Source: Bradyrhizobium sp.
GTDB taxonomy: Bacteria > Pseudomonadota > Alphaproteobacteria > Rhizobiales > Xanthobacteraceae
DNA length: 51,721 nt
NCBI GenBank assembly: GCA_028290305.1
Contig: JAQGKC010000428.1
Span: 1-51,721 of the forward strand
Direction of reading: 5' to 3'
The notes under the pieces are model-generated. The model had not been told where the DNA came from and did no database searches. It worked only from the letters and a program-made list of their open reading frames with translations. Positions 34,486-41,937 of this stretch are shown piece by piece. The position numbers were made by a program, and so were the translations under genes. The stretch's first letter is position 1, and every line of letters starts with the position of its first letter.

Positions 34486-34935
34486 TCACCAGTGTCCTGT
34501 GTTCGGCATCGAAGTCCACGGCTCCGCCGGCGGCTTCGCATCGCCTTTCTGCAGCAACTCGATCGAATGCAGATCCGGCGAGCGCACAAAGGCCATCTGG
34601 CCGTCGCGCGGCGGACGGTTGATGGTGATTCCAAGTTTCATCAGACGGTCGCAGGTCGCGTAGATGTCGTCGACCTCGTAGGCGAGGTGACCGAAATAGC
34701 GGTCCTCGCCGTATTTTTCCTCGTCCCAATTATAGGTGAGCTCGACCAGCGGCGCGCCACGCCCCTTCGACTGTTTCAGCAGGCCCTCGTCTTCGGGCGC
34801 GCACAGGAACACCAGCGTGAATTTCGCCTTGTCATTGTCGACGCGCCGGACTTCCTTCAGCCCGAGAGCGTCCTGATAGAATTTCAGCGCCGCATCGAGA
34901 TTGCGGACGCGCAGCATCGTGTGGAGATAACGCAT
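34486..34935 (-). CDS. gloA: Lactoylglutathione lyase (glyoxalase I)
   Basis: 149 residues, VOC fold. The N-terminus [19 protein letters not shown] carries the first metal-ligand His; [13 protein letters not shown] holds the Glu; [13 protein letters not shown] holds the next His; and [13 protein letters not shown] holds the last Glu. It converts the methylglyoxal-glutathione hemithioacetal to S-lactoylglutathione. The start at 34935 is where the family begins; the frame is open further upstream but without family similarity. A GST gene lies nearby on the same strand. Confidence 0.92.
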   Translation of the reverse strand: MRYLHTMLRVRNLDAALKFYQDALGLKEVRRVDNDKAKFTLVFLCAPEDEGLLKQSKGRGAPLVELTYNWDEEKYGEDRYFGHLAYEVDDIYATCDRLMKLGITINRPPRDGQMAFVRSPDLHSIELLQKGDAKPPAEPWTSMPNTGHW

Positions 34936-35380
34936 GTTTCTTGTCTCCCTTTGAGAATTCAGTTTGGGCGGTTCGGGGCACTCAATAGCAGCAAAATGCA
35001 CCAAGGGGCAGGGTGTTGCATGCCATGCGTTCCAGGGCTGTTCTTGGCGGGCGCCCCCGCGTTTCTTATCGTGAGGAAGTCATTGCGACTGCACAGCACG
35101 TGATGGTAGGCAGCGGCACACCTGCCAGGGGGGCTCCGGGGAATAAGAGCTCCGGGGAATAAGATATGAGAATAATAATTGCTCGATGAATGTGATGCTA
35201 CCTTCACCGTGCGTCTACATGCCCCTCCGTGTCCGCTGCGTTCTAACGCTTTCAAACGCTTTCTGAGCGCGGAGATGCGACGTGAATGTCAAAACAGCTT
35301 CAATCGAACACGCCGATGTCGGAATCTCGTCAACGGCTGCCCAACAGTCGAAGAGTTGATTTTCGTAGAGGTGAGGGCGA
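34936..35380. other. Gene-poor gap
   Basis: 445 bp with no frame that I can support. Frames of 75-98 codons here are TTG/GTG-led, lack ribosome sites and have unnatural composition. A short direct repeat (GCTCCGGGGAATAAGA) occurs twice in tandem near 35132-35164. Confidence 0.5.
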
Positions 35381-35560
35381 CTACTGAACGCTTCGATTTT
35401 CTCTAATGTGGACAGGAGTTTTGTCCTCCGCATCGGCGTCCTGCCGAAACCCTTCGGCGTAGTTCGCAAATTCCCTGATGGTGGCTGGGTCGGTCTGGCT
35501 CTTTGAGATCCGGTCAGCCAATGCGGCCTGACCCCGCAGATATTCGCTCCATGCGTTCAT
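35381..35560 (-). CDS. 59-residue hypothetical protein
   Basis: A helical, acidic protein beginning NAWSEYLRGQAALADRI and continuing TIREFANYAEGFRQDADAED. ATG 35560 is preceded by GAGGAAAA at 9 nt; the longer frame upstream is rejected. Unknown function; the composition is plausible for a real small protein. Confidence 0.5.
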   Translation of the reverse strand: MNAWSEYLRGQAALADRISKSQTDPATIREFANYAEGFRQDADAEDKTPVHIRENRSVQ

Positions 35561-35709
35561 GGCGTTTTCCTCACTCGCGGATGGCGAGCGCAGGACAAGC
35601 GTCTCAGAGATAGGGCGTTCCATCGGCGGAACGTGTATTTCACCAAAACCGGGCGACTTGGCGCGAGCGAGGGGATGGAACAAAAGGCACTCCTGCTGAT
35701 TTAGCGAGA

Positions 35710-35916
35710 ATGGTTGAAATCAACGTCCTCGAAAAGCCGATCGAACGGATCAAAGAAACCTGCGTGATGATGGGCATCACGGAGAAATTTGACCGTGCCC
35801 TTCCTCAATTGGAGACCTACCTCGAAGGGGAGGTCGCTAAAGGCGAAACGAGCGAGACCCGACTGACCTATAACGGCCTTTGCTATTTAAAAGAGGTCCT
35901 GAGGAACCGCTATTGA
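35710..35916 (+). CDS. 68-residue hypothetical protein
   Basis: A helical protein (EKPIERIKETCVMMGI, EKFDRALPQLETYLEGEV) ending RLTYNGLCYLKEVLRNRY. The ending resembles that of the next gene (KFGAAYLKEIFE), so the two may be diverged tandem paralogues. No domain recognised. Confidence 0.5.
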   Translation: MVEINVLEKPIERIKETCVMMGITEKFDRALPQLETYLEGEVAKGETSETRLTYNGLCYLKEVLRNRY

Positions 35917-35939
35917 CCTGCGACGTTACGAATGCTGCA

Positions 35940-36149
35940 ATGCGGATATTGCGGTGCGTGATGAACGATATTGTAGAGAAAATCGTCAGTTCCTGTGACC
36001 GGCATGTGGGCTGGGATGTCCGCAAGAAGGTCGGCCAATACGTTATTTTATTGGCCTCCACGGGAAAGACCGAGCCTCAGCTCCTGAAATTTGGGGCGGC
36101 TTATCTGAAAGAGATCTTCGAGCCAGACTCCCGTTATTCCGGCTGCTGA
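35940..36149 (+). CDS. 69-residue hypothetical protein
   Basis: MRILRCVMNDIVEKIV, then HVGWDVRKKVGQYVILL and LLKFGAAYLKEIFE, with a Cys-terminated end (YSGC). It follows the preceding gene by 23 bp and shares a Y-L-K-E-V/I ending. An internal ATG (35961) is an alternative start. Function unknown. Confidence 0.45.
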   Translation: MRILRCVMNDIVEKIVSSCDRHVGWDVRKKVGQYVILLASTGKTEPQLLKFGAAYLKEIFEPDSRYSGC

Positions 36150-36231
36150 CGGTTCTACATTCGCCCAGTGAGGCGATTGCCGTTAAATCAACTGCCGTTA
36201 ATAACGTGAAGCATCCGGCGCCGGAATATCG

Positions 36232-36327
36232 TCAATCGGTCTGACGGTTCTTCTTCGAATAATGCGTCGCGACGCCGATGAAGCCGGCGAAAGCAGAAAC
36301 GTTGATAAGAGCTTCGATCCACTGCAT
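36232..36327 (-). CDS. 31-residue membrane microprotein
   Basis: MQWIEALINVSAFAGFIGVA forms one membrane helix and is followed by a basic tail (SKKNRQTD). AGGAAG lies 4 nt upstream of the start. A short positive-inside helix of this type is plausible as a real microprotein. Confidence 0.42.
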   Translation of the reverse strand: MQWIEALINVSAFAGFIGVATHYSKKNRQTD

Positions 36328-36507
36328 CGCTTCCTAAAGCGCAGCGCGAATGTTCGTTCCTGAATAGGTGGGTTGCTTATACGAGCGGGCTGCTGACCAC
36401 GGCGCTGAAGCGCAAAGCCAAATGTCGCTCCGTGTCTTTCAACAAAACCGGAGGCGGCCATCAGCTATCTGTCGGCTTGGGCGCGTGTGAAATCGGAGGG
36501 GATCGGG

Positions 36508-36636
36508 CTATTCGTTCGTCTCTTTCTGCTCCTGCAGCAGCCGAACGAGATGCGCCATGCTGGAATTGTCCTCGCGCTTCGGCGGCGGAGGCGGCTCGTT
36601 TTCCCGGCGCAATCGCTTGAACAACCTAAAGATCAC
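36508..36636 (-). CDS. 42-residue basic protein
   Basis: From GTG 36636 (GGAGG 9 nt upstream): a basic helix (IFRLFKRLRRENE), a polyproline run (PPPPPKRED) and a terminal helix (AHLVRLLQEQKETNE). A five-proline run in so short a protein would depend on EF-P. Start codon and reality are uncertain. Confidence 0.4.
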   Translation of the reverse strand: MIFRLFKRLRRENEPPPPPKREDNSSMAHLVRLLQEQKETNE

Positions 36637-36749
36637 CAACTGCCTCCAACTGAGCGGGCAACGTCACTTACTCAATTCAGAAACTGGCGAGTCGTTCCTA
36701 GGCGCCTTTGCCTTCGTCATGGCTGCTGGCCCGCTCGGGAGGCGTCGAA

Positions 36750-37025
36750 ATGAAGCATTTGGCTATCATCTTACTGCTGGTGAGCTCTGGCGCCGAGGCG
36801 AAAGAAGCAGCCACATCATAGGCGCACTGGGGCAATTGCTATTATCTTCTGTATGGCAACACCCGCCGTGACATGCAGAGCGACGTTCAAGCGTGCGGCG
36901 ACGGCGCACCAAAGTTCAACATGTGCATGTCCCGGCTTGGATGGCGTGTGAAGTGCGGCCGGTCAAACAACAGAGAAATGCCGGGCGAGCGTGAGTCTGC
37001 ATGCCCCCGCTCCTCGGTGAGGTAA
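36750..37025 (+). pseudogene. Small Cys-rich secreted protein interrupted by an amber codon
   Basis: ATG 36750 opens a signal peptide (KHLAIILLLVSSGAEAKEA) but TAG occurs at 36819. The same frame then continues with natural-looking protein: AHWGNCYYLLYGNTRRDM, DVQACGDGAPKFNMCMSRLGW and RVKCGR, up to a TAA at 37023. Four cysteines are spaced as in small disulfide-bonded periplasmic proteins. One codon change would restore about 91 residues, so this is probably a recent nonsense mutation. Confidence 0.5.
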
Positions 37026-37225
37026 CGGGCAGCGCGGCTGTGCGTTCCATCGCTTGGATCGCAGCGATCATTGAGGTCTCGTACCGGCCGATTGGCGCGG
37101 CAATCGTGGGATGGATCCTGGCGGTTATCGTTCTTCGCGAAATATTGGCGCTGCCCGATCTGCCCGGTTGGTTTATGACGATAGGTTTGTTGGGCGGTAT
37201 GCCGGCCTTCATTTGCTCCTGGTGA
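37001..37225 (+). CDS. Possible 74-residue membrane protein
   Basis: Two or three hydrophobic segments (IAWIAAIIEVSY, GAAIVGWILAVIVLREILAL, WFMTIGLLGGMPAFI). It overlaps the end of the preceding degenerate frame. No strong ribosome site is present. Accepted with low confidence because its hydrophobic pattern looks like protein. Confidence 0.3.
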   Translation: MPPLLGEVTGSAAVRSIAWIAAIIEVSYRPIGAAIVGWILAVIVLREILALPDLPGWFMTIGLLGGMPAFICSW

Positions 37226-37563
37226 CGTTGAAGACCAATAAAAAGGAAAGCGTACACGCCGGAGCGGAAGGTCCTGTCCGTTCGATCATGCTTCTTTCCG
37301 GAGGTGTCGTGCTGCCAACGGCAAACGAACAACGCCGCCAAGCCAAATGATGCCGGGCGGCGCGGTCGTAGAACTGGAAATTGCAATCCTCCAGTCATGG
37401 TGTGTCGCGCAGCTTCGCAAATGGTTCAATGGCCGGTCGGGTTCCGGTCTCTGATACATTCACGGACCGAAATCCCTGGAATCTCAGCGGAGAAATCCGG
37501 TTCCCCCGAAACCAAAAAAAACCATCTGCGTTATTGCGTGGGTACTCAATGGAGGAGATGTGC

Positions 37564-37875
37564 ATGAGAAAGGCATTAGCAATTTTGGCCACGGTTGCCA
37601 CGGTTGGCGCGACCACGGTGACCGCACCGGCCGAGGCGCGGGGGTGGGGTTGGGGTCCCGGTTTGGCTTTCGGCTTGGCTGCCGGCGCCATCACCGCTGG
37701 AGCGTTTGGAGCGTATGGGCCATATCCATATTACGGATACGGGCCGGGCTATGGCTATTACGGATACTATGGACCGCGTTATTACGGGTCGGCGTATTAC
37801 CGGCCGGCGTACTACGGTCCCTACGCCTACTATCCCGGGCCGTATTATCGGCACCGCTACTGGCGCCATTGGTAA
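37564..37875 (+). CDS. Secreted Gly/Tyr/Pro-rich protein
   Basis: 103 residues with a signal peptide (RKALAILATVATVGATTVT, cleaved at AEA). The mature part is built from repeated Y-G-P, Y-Y-G and Y-R-P units (PYYGYGPGYGYYGYYGP...) and ends in a His/Arg/Trp cluster. ATG 37564 follows GGAGGAG. Proteins of this composition are common in rhizobia; they may be envelope-associated or surface proteins of unknown function. A strong terminator follows immediately. Confidence 0.8.
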   Translation: MRKALAILATVATVGATTVTAPAEARGWGWGPGLAFGLAAGAITAGAFGAYGPYPYYGYGPGYGYYGYYGPRYYGSAYYRPAYYGPYAYYPGPYYRHRYWRHW

Positions 37876-37880
37876 TCGAA

Positions 37881-37906
37881 AAGCCCGGAACATCGCTTCC
37901 GGGCTT
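37881..37906 (+). terminator. Intrinsic terminator of the Gly/Tyr-rich gene
   Basis: A perfect 10-bp stem AAGCCCGGAA/TTCCGGGCTT with a 6-nt CATCGC loop starts 5 bp after the stop codon. The arms end in TT/AA so that a short U-run follows the stem. Confidence 0.8.
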
Positions 37907-37965
37907 TATCATGCGTGGTATAGGGCAGGTGGCCGAAGCCGGCGGCGAAACCGGCGTCAGGAAAA

Positions 37966-38208
37966 ATGATGTCAGTGGACGATAAGAAGACCAAGAACAA
38001 CGCACCGAAAAAGGAGCCGGTTCCGCAGAGCAAAGTAACCGAAGCCGCGCCCAAGACTGAAAGAGTGAAGGCTGAAGGCGCCAACACTGAAGTAGCGAAG
38101 CCGGACGCCGCGCCGTCGAACAAAGGCATGGGCGAGGGGCAGAAGCCGGTAACGCAGGCCTACAAGGATAATTGGAACGCGATCTTCGTAAAAAAGAAAA
38201 AGCGATGA
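37966..38208 (+). CDS. Lys/Pro/Ala-rich basic protein
   Basis: 80 residues of low complexity (KKTKNNAPKKEPVPQSK, VTEAAPKTERVKAEG) with a more ordered end (VTQAYKDNWNAIF) and a KKKKR terminus. AGGA lies just before the two adjacent ATGs (37966 and 37969). It could bind nucleic acid, or be a disordered stress protein. Unknown. Confidence 0.6.
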   Translation: MMSVDDKKTKNNAPKKEPVPQSKVTEAAPKTERVKAEGANTEVAKPDAAPSNKGMGEGQKPVTQAYKDNWNAIFVKKKKR

Positions 38209-38276
38209 TCAGGGCGTCTATTGCGCCGCAAAGGAAAAACCCCGCCGGGAATGAATGACGGGATTCTCTCGAGGGG

Positions 38277-38304
38277 TAGAGCGCGCGCCTTAAAAGGCGC
38301 TCTA
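38277..38304. terminator. Bidirectional terminator hairpin
   Basis: A perfect inner palindrome (GCGCCTTAAAAGGCGC, 38285-38300) is extended by TAGA/TCTA. It lies between the convergent genes ending at 38208 and 38302, and overlaps the stop codon of the minus-strand gene. Confidence 0.6.
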
Positions 38305-38469
38305 GGACAAGTGCGGCTTGGTATCGGAACCGTTGCGGGCATTTTCCAGCGTGGTCACGAAATACTCATTGCGCTCCCGCTCGAATTTTTCCTGCGTGGC
38401 TTTGAAGTTTGCAACACGCATTGCGATTTCTTTCCGCCCGCGAGCGAGGCGTTCTTCCTGTTCGGTCAT
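38302..38469 (-). CDS. 55-residue helical protein
   Basis: TEQEERLARGRKEIAMRVANF followed by KATQEKFERERNEYFVTTLENA: a long charged helix. AAGGAA lies about 8 nt ahead of ATG 38469. It looks like a small conserved rhizobial protein; function unknown. Confidence 0.55.
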   Translation of the reverse strand: MTEQEERLARGRKEIAMRVANFKATQEKFERERNEYFVTTLENARNGSDTKPHLS

Positions 38470-38648
38470 GCCGATTCCTTTGATTTTTGTCTCGTGCCCA
38501 TTGGTGACCGCGATTGGGGCACGAATTGGGACGCGGCGTTGCAGGATTGTGATTAGCTGTGCAAGGCAACGTTCGCGGTGGATAAGGCCGGCATCGTGCT
38601 TGTGGCTTGCGCACCTTCCCGGTAGCCACAAGAAAACGGGAGACCTGC

Positions 38649-38909
38649 ATGGCAAAAATCGATCTGGATTCACTGAGCATCGAAGAACTCGCCAACTTGC
38701 GCGACAACGCAACCGAAAAACTGGCAGAAAAAGTCGCGGCGCGGCAGGCCGAGCTCGAGGCTGAACTGGAAAAACTGTCACTGTACGGCAAGCCGGCGAA
38801 AAAATCGCTGGCCGCCGCTCCGGTCGCGAAGGCCAAGAAAACCGACGAGAAGAAAACCGACGAGAAGAAGACTGACGAGGTCAAGGAACCCATCGCAAAA
38901 GCGGCGTGA
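38649..38909 (+). CDS. H-NS-like oligomerisation-domain protein without DNA-binding domain
   Basis: 86 residues. The N-terminal AKIDLDSLSIEELANLRDN and the long helix EKLAEKVAARQAELEAELEKL match the dimerisation part of alphaproteobacterial H-NS-family proteins. The usual C-terminal DNA-binding segment (with a Trp-x-Gly-x-Gly type loop) is absent; instead there is an Ala/Lys region with KKTDE repeated three times. It may form mixed oligomers with full H-NS proteins and modulate them. ATG 38649 is at the natural beginning; the frame is open 14 codons further upstream. Confidence 0.65.
   Translation: MAKIDLDSLSIEELANLRDNATEKLAEKVAARQAELEAELEKLSLYGKPAKKSLAAAPVAKAKKTDEKKTDEKKTDEVKEPIAKAA
38837..38881 (+). 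repeat. Three tandem 15-bp repeats in the H-NS-like gene
   Basis: AAGAAAACCGACGAG is repeated with small changes three times, coding for KKTDE each time. In-frame length means copy number could vary without breaking the gene. Confidence 0.7.
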
Positions 38910-39011
38910 AAATGGCGCCGGATGCCGGCGCACTCCTGTGATCGAAGCGACCAAGTGGCAATCCGAACGGCCGTGCTATAATTAGTGTAGCCAAACTTTC
39001 GGATAATCGCA

Positions 39012-39773
39012 GTGATCGCACCGGATCTTCGCAGCGGCGTGGAACAACTCGGCGACATGATCGCCGAGGCGTCCATCATCATCCCCTTCACGGGCGCGGG
39101 CATTTCGACTGAATGCGGCATCCCCGATTTCCGCTCTCCCGGCGGACTGTGGACTCGCAACCGCCCGATCCCGTTCGACGAATTTATTGCCAGCCCGGAC
39201 GCTCGGGAAGAGGCATGGCGGCGACGCTTTGCGATGGAGCCGACATTCGCCGCGGCGCGGCCGGGACGCGGTCACCGCGCGCTCGCTTCGCTCTACAAGG
39301 CCGGCAAGATTCCCGCCATCGTCACCCAGAACATCGACAATCTGCATCAGATGTCGGGCTTCGCGGCCGATCACGTCGTGGAACTTCACGGCAACACCAC
39401 TTACGCGCGCTGCATCGGTTGCGGACAGGCTTACGATCTTCCATGGGTCAAGCAGCGCTTCGATTCAACTGGCGGCGCGCCCGACTGCACCGTCTGCGAC
39501 GAGCCGGTCAAGACCGCCACCATCTCGTTCGGGCAGGCGATGCCGGAAGACGCGATGCGCCGCGCCACCGAGCTTGCCCAGCATTGCGATCTGTTCCTGG
39601 CGATCGGATCGTCGTTGGTGGTCTGGCCGGCCGCCGGCTTTCCATTGATGGCCAAAAACTGCGGCGCAAGGCTGGTGATCGTCAACAACGAGCCCACCGA
39701 ACAGGACGACATCGCCGATCTGGTCATCCGGCACGACATCGGCGAGACGCTTGGGCCGTTCGTGGGCAACTGA
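39012..39773 (+). CDS. Sir2-family NAD-dependent protein deacylase
   Basis: 253 residues, sirtuin. NAD-binding motifs are FTGAGISTECGIPDFRSPGG near residues 27-46 and TQNIDNLH near 104-111. The catalytic His is in ELHGNT near 125. A zinc ribbon is formed by CIGCG and CTVC near 134 and 159, and the C-terminal FLAIGSSLVVWPAAGFP and VIVNNEPTEQD complete the fold. It would remove acyl groups from lysines, using NAD. The GTG start at 39012 is accepted because the frame fits the family's N-terminus. Confidence 0.93.
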   Translation: MIAPDLRSGVEQLGDMIAEASIIIPFTGAGISTECGIPDFRSPGGLWTRNRPIPFDEFIASPDAREEAWRRRFAMEPTFAAARPGRGHRALASLYKAGKIPAIVTQNIDNLHQMSGFAADHVVELHGNTTYARCIGCGQAYDLPWVKQRFDSTGGAPDCTVCDEPVKTATISFGQAMPEDAMRRATELAQHCDLFLAIGSSLVVWPAAGFPLMAKNCGARLVIVNNEPTEQDDIADLVIRHDIGETLGPFVGN

Positions 39774-39974
39774 TGCCCAATTGATTCGCGTCAGCGCAAG
39801 ACTGTTCATAGCTTCCCGTGGTTTCGTTTTTTTAGCTATGCGCGGCATGCGGGAGTGTTATCTTTTGATTCGAGAGATTCGCGCGGCGTCATCGTGAATT
39901 GTCATTGATGAGCGCGTGCGCCGGTGCTGTCGTGGTAGACGACGAACCGTCGATAATGTGTGGGGTCCGGGATC

Positions 39975-40640
39975 ATGGGGTCGGACGGATTTGAGTCCAA
40001 GAAGCTCGGGGGACCGTCGTCAGGCGGGACGGGGCAGAACAGATTTGGGCCGAGCGAATTTTCGGGCGGCAGTGAACGCGATCCGGCGCTCGATGCGCTA
40101 TCGGGTCTCGGCGACAGCGCCGCCAACCTTGTTGAAATCAGCGGCGTGATCAAATGGTTCGATGCATCAAAGGGCTACGGCTTCATCGTTCCTGATAATG
40201 GCTGGCCGGATGTGCTTCTGCACGTCACCGTGCTTAGGCGCGACGGCTATCAGACCGCCTACGAAGGCGCTCGGCTGGTCTGCGAATGCGTGCAGCGGGC
40301 GAAGGGCTATCAGGCGTTCCGGATCCTCTCGATGGATGAATCGACGGCGATCCATCCGGCGCAAATGCTGCCGCCGCGGACTCACGTCAACGTCACCCCG
40401 ACCAGTGGTCTGGAGCGGGCGCAGGTCAAGTGGTTCAATCGCCTGCGCGGATTCGGCTTCCTGACTTGTGGTGAGGGCACGCCGGATATTTTCGTGCACA
40501 TGGAAACCTTGCGCCGCTTCGGGATGACCGAACTGCGGCCCGGCCAGTATGTGCTGGTGCGGTTCGGGCCCGGCTCCAAGGGCATGATGGCTGCCGAGAT
40601 CCAGCCGGAAACCGGCTCGCCGGGGTTGTCGTCGCACTGA
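39975..40640 (+). CDS. Double cold-shock-domain protein
   Basis: 221 residues. The first ~50 are Gly/Ser rich and disordered. Two cold-shock domains follow: the first from SGVIKWFDASKGYGFIVPD (RNP1 KGYGFI) with DVLLHVTVL (RNP2), the second from AQVKWFNRLRGFGFLTC with DIFVHMETL. Tandem-CSD proteins of about 200 residues are typical of alphaproteobacteria and act as RNA chaperones, often in stationary phase. ATG 39975 is chosen over a GTG five codons upstream. The domains are separated by a ~25-residue linker. Confidence 0.92.
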   Translation: MGSDGFESKKLGGPSSGGTGQNRFGPSEFSGGSERDPALDALSGLGDSAANLVEISGVIKWFDASKGYGFIVPDNGWPDVLLHVTVLRRDGYQTAYEGARLVCECVQRAKGYQAFRILSMDESTAIHPAQMLPPRTHVNVTPTSGLERAQVKWFNRLRGFGFLTCGEGTPDIFVHMETLRRFGMTELRPGQYVLVRFGPGSKGMMAAEIQPETGSPGLSSH

Positions 40641-40790
40641 TCGCGCGGCCTTATCCAGGCTACCAAGCCAAAGCCGTTAGCCGGATGCCGAAATTGGCAC
40701 CACGCGATGCCGGTCACGGTCTGGTATTTGCCACGATCATCAGGCTAGGGTCGGCCCGGCGAAATCCTTCGGTTCCGGTGAGTGTTGTCC

Positions 40791-41282
40791 ATGAATTTTA
40801 ATCGAGGTGTTGGTCTGCGTCGGATGTGGGCGCGGCTCTGGATAGCTGCGGCCGCAATCGTCGCGCTTTGCACATTCACCGGCGTTAGCGCGCGGGCGGC
40901 GAGCATTCAGCCGCTTGAGATCGTCACCAAATCCGGCGTGCACGTTTTCTCGGTCGAGATGGCGACAACCGAAGAAGAAAAGACCACCGGCCTGATGTAC
41001 CGCAAGGAACTGGCTGATGGAAAAGGGATGCTGTTCGATTTTTCGCCGGAACAGCAGGTGTCGATGTGGATGAAAAACACCTACATTTCGCTCGACATGA
41101 TCTTCATTCGGGCCGACGGCCGGATCCTGCGGATTGCCGAAAACACCGAGCCGCTGTCGACCAAAATCATCCCGTCGAACGGGTTGGCGAAGGGGGTGCT
41201 GGAGGTGATCGCCGGCACGGCACAGAAATACGGGATCGCCCCCGGAGACCGCGTGGGGCATCCGCTCTTTAGTGGCCACTAG
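40791..41282 (+). CDS. Exported DUF192 protein
   Basis: 163 residues. An N-terminal signal (RRMWARLWIAAAAIVALCTF, cleaved near ARA) precedes a DUF192 domain: HVFSVEMATTEEEKTTGLMYR, GMLFDFSPEQQVSMWMKNTY, and SLDMIFIRADGRI with NTEPLS. The R-x-x-x-L and W-M-K-N-T motifs are the DUF192 hallmarks. Likely periplasmic; function not established for the family. It is the last core gene before tRNA-Pro. Confidence 0.85.
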   Translation: MNFNRGVGLRRMWARLWIAAAAIVALCTFTGVSARAASIQPLEIVTKSGVHVFSVEMATTEEEKTTGLMYRKELADGKGMLFDFSPEQQVSMWMKNTYISLDMIFIRADGRILRIAENTEPLSTKIIPSNGLAKGVLEVIAGTAQKYGIAPGDRVGHPLFSGH

Positions 41283-41361
41283 AACGAATGGTCATTGAGA
41301 CGGTCGCAGCAGCCTTGCTGGTCCTGCTTTAAGCGTGTATCGACGTCGCTTCCCAGATAAT

Positions 41362-41438
41362 CGGGGTATAGCGCAGCCTGGTAGCGCGGCAGTTTTGGGT
41401 ACTGCAGGTCGTTGGTTCGAATCCAGCTGCCCCGACCA
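41362..41438 (+). tRNA. tRNA-Pro (anticodon TGG)
   Basis: A 77-nt cloverleaf: acceptor CGGGGTA/TGCCCCG, anticodon loop TTTTGGG (anticodon TGG), and the T-loop GTTCGAATC. CCA is encoded (41436-41438). Its 3' end coincides with the left boundary of the accessory region, as expected for a tRNA used as an integration site. No second copy of the 3' end was found inside the window. Confidence 0.95.
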
Positions 41439-41461
41439 CCCAAGCCATTAATTTAATTATC

Positions 41462-41780
41462 TTATTTTGCATTGCGACGCGTGGCGCGCGTTTCGATTTT
41501 GACAAAGTCGCCACCGGGTCGCCACCGGTAACTGACTCGCTTTGTCCGCGCCTTAGCAAACATCCATTCTCGGGTGACCTTCGGATCGGCGACACCGTCG
41601 TCAACCCTGCTAGGTTTCTTGGCGGTCTTGTCTTCCTCGATCCCATAGACGAGCTGTCCGCCGGCTGAGTTGGCCGTCGCGGGTCAGGGCACGGGAATCC
41701 TTGTAGTCGAGGGTAAGGCTCTCTTCCAAACCCTCGTCTACCAGACGCTGGAGGTCGGCCTTGGTCTTCAGATCGAGCAT
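41462..41780 (-). pseudogene. Remnant of an AlbA/Schlafen-type ATP-binding protein joined to a foreign tail
   Basis: From ATG 41780 the frame reads LDLKTKADLQRLVDEGLEESLTLDYK, the start of AlbA_2 (divergent AAA-4) proteins. Around 41680 a deletion shifts the frame: the rest of the domain core, ANSAGGQLVYGIEEDK, is in another frame. After VTREWM the sequence changes to FAKARTKRVSYRWRPGGDFV, which does not look like the family and may be the end of an old integrase or another displaced gene. It ends 23 bp from tRNA-Pro. It is a chimeric, non-functional relic. Confidence 0.6.
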
Positions 41781-41937
41781 GGGAACCCCTTAACGGCATG
41801 CGTATCGGCCCATTGCAGAATCTGGCCACCAAGCGCTATATAAAAAGCACTAAGGCGCGCCGGGCTTGGAATCCCGGTCGCACCGTTAGCTCTCACCCCT
41901 TCTGGAAGGGGGCAGGACGGGCAGGTGTTGAAGCCAC

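Noticed and set aside
35710..36149. Toxin-antitoxin pair
   Set aside because: Two small adjacent genes fit the size, but neither has a recognisable toxin or antitoxin domain and they do not overlap.
41329..41832. Minus-strand frame reading GAAGFEPTTCSTQ across tRNA-Pro
   Set aside because: This is the well-known false protein produced by translating a tRNA gene antisense.
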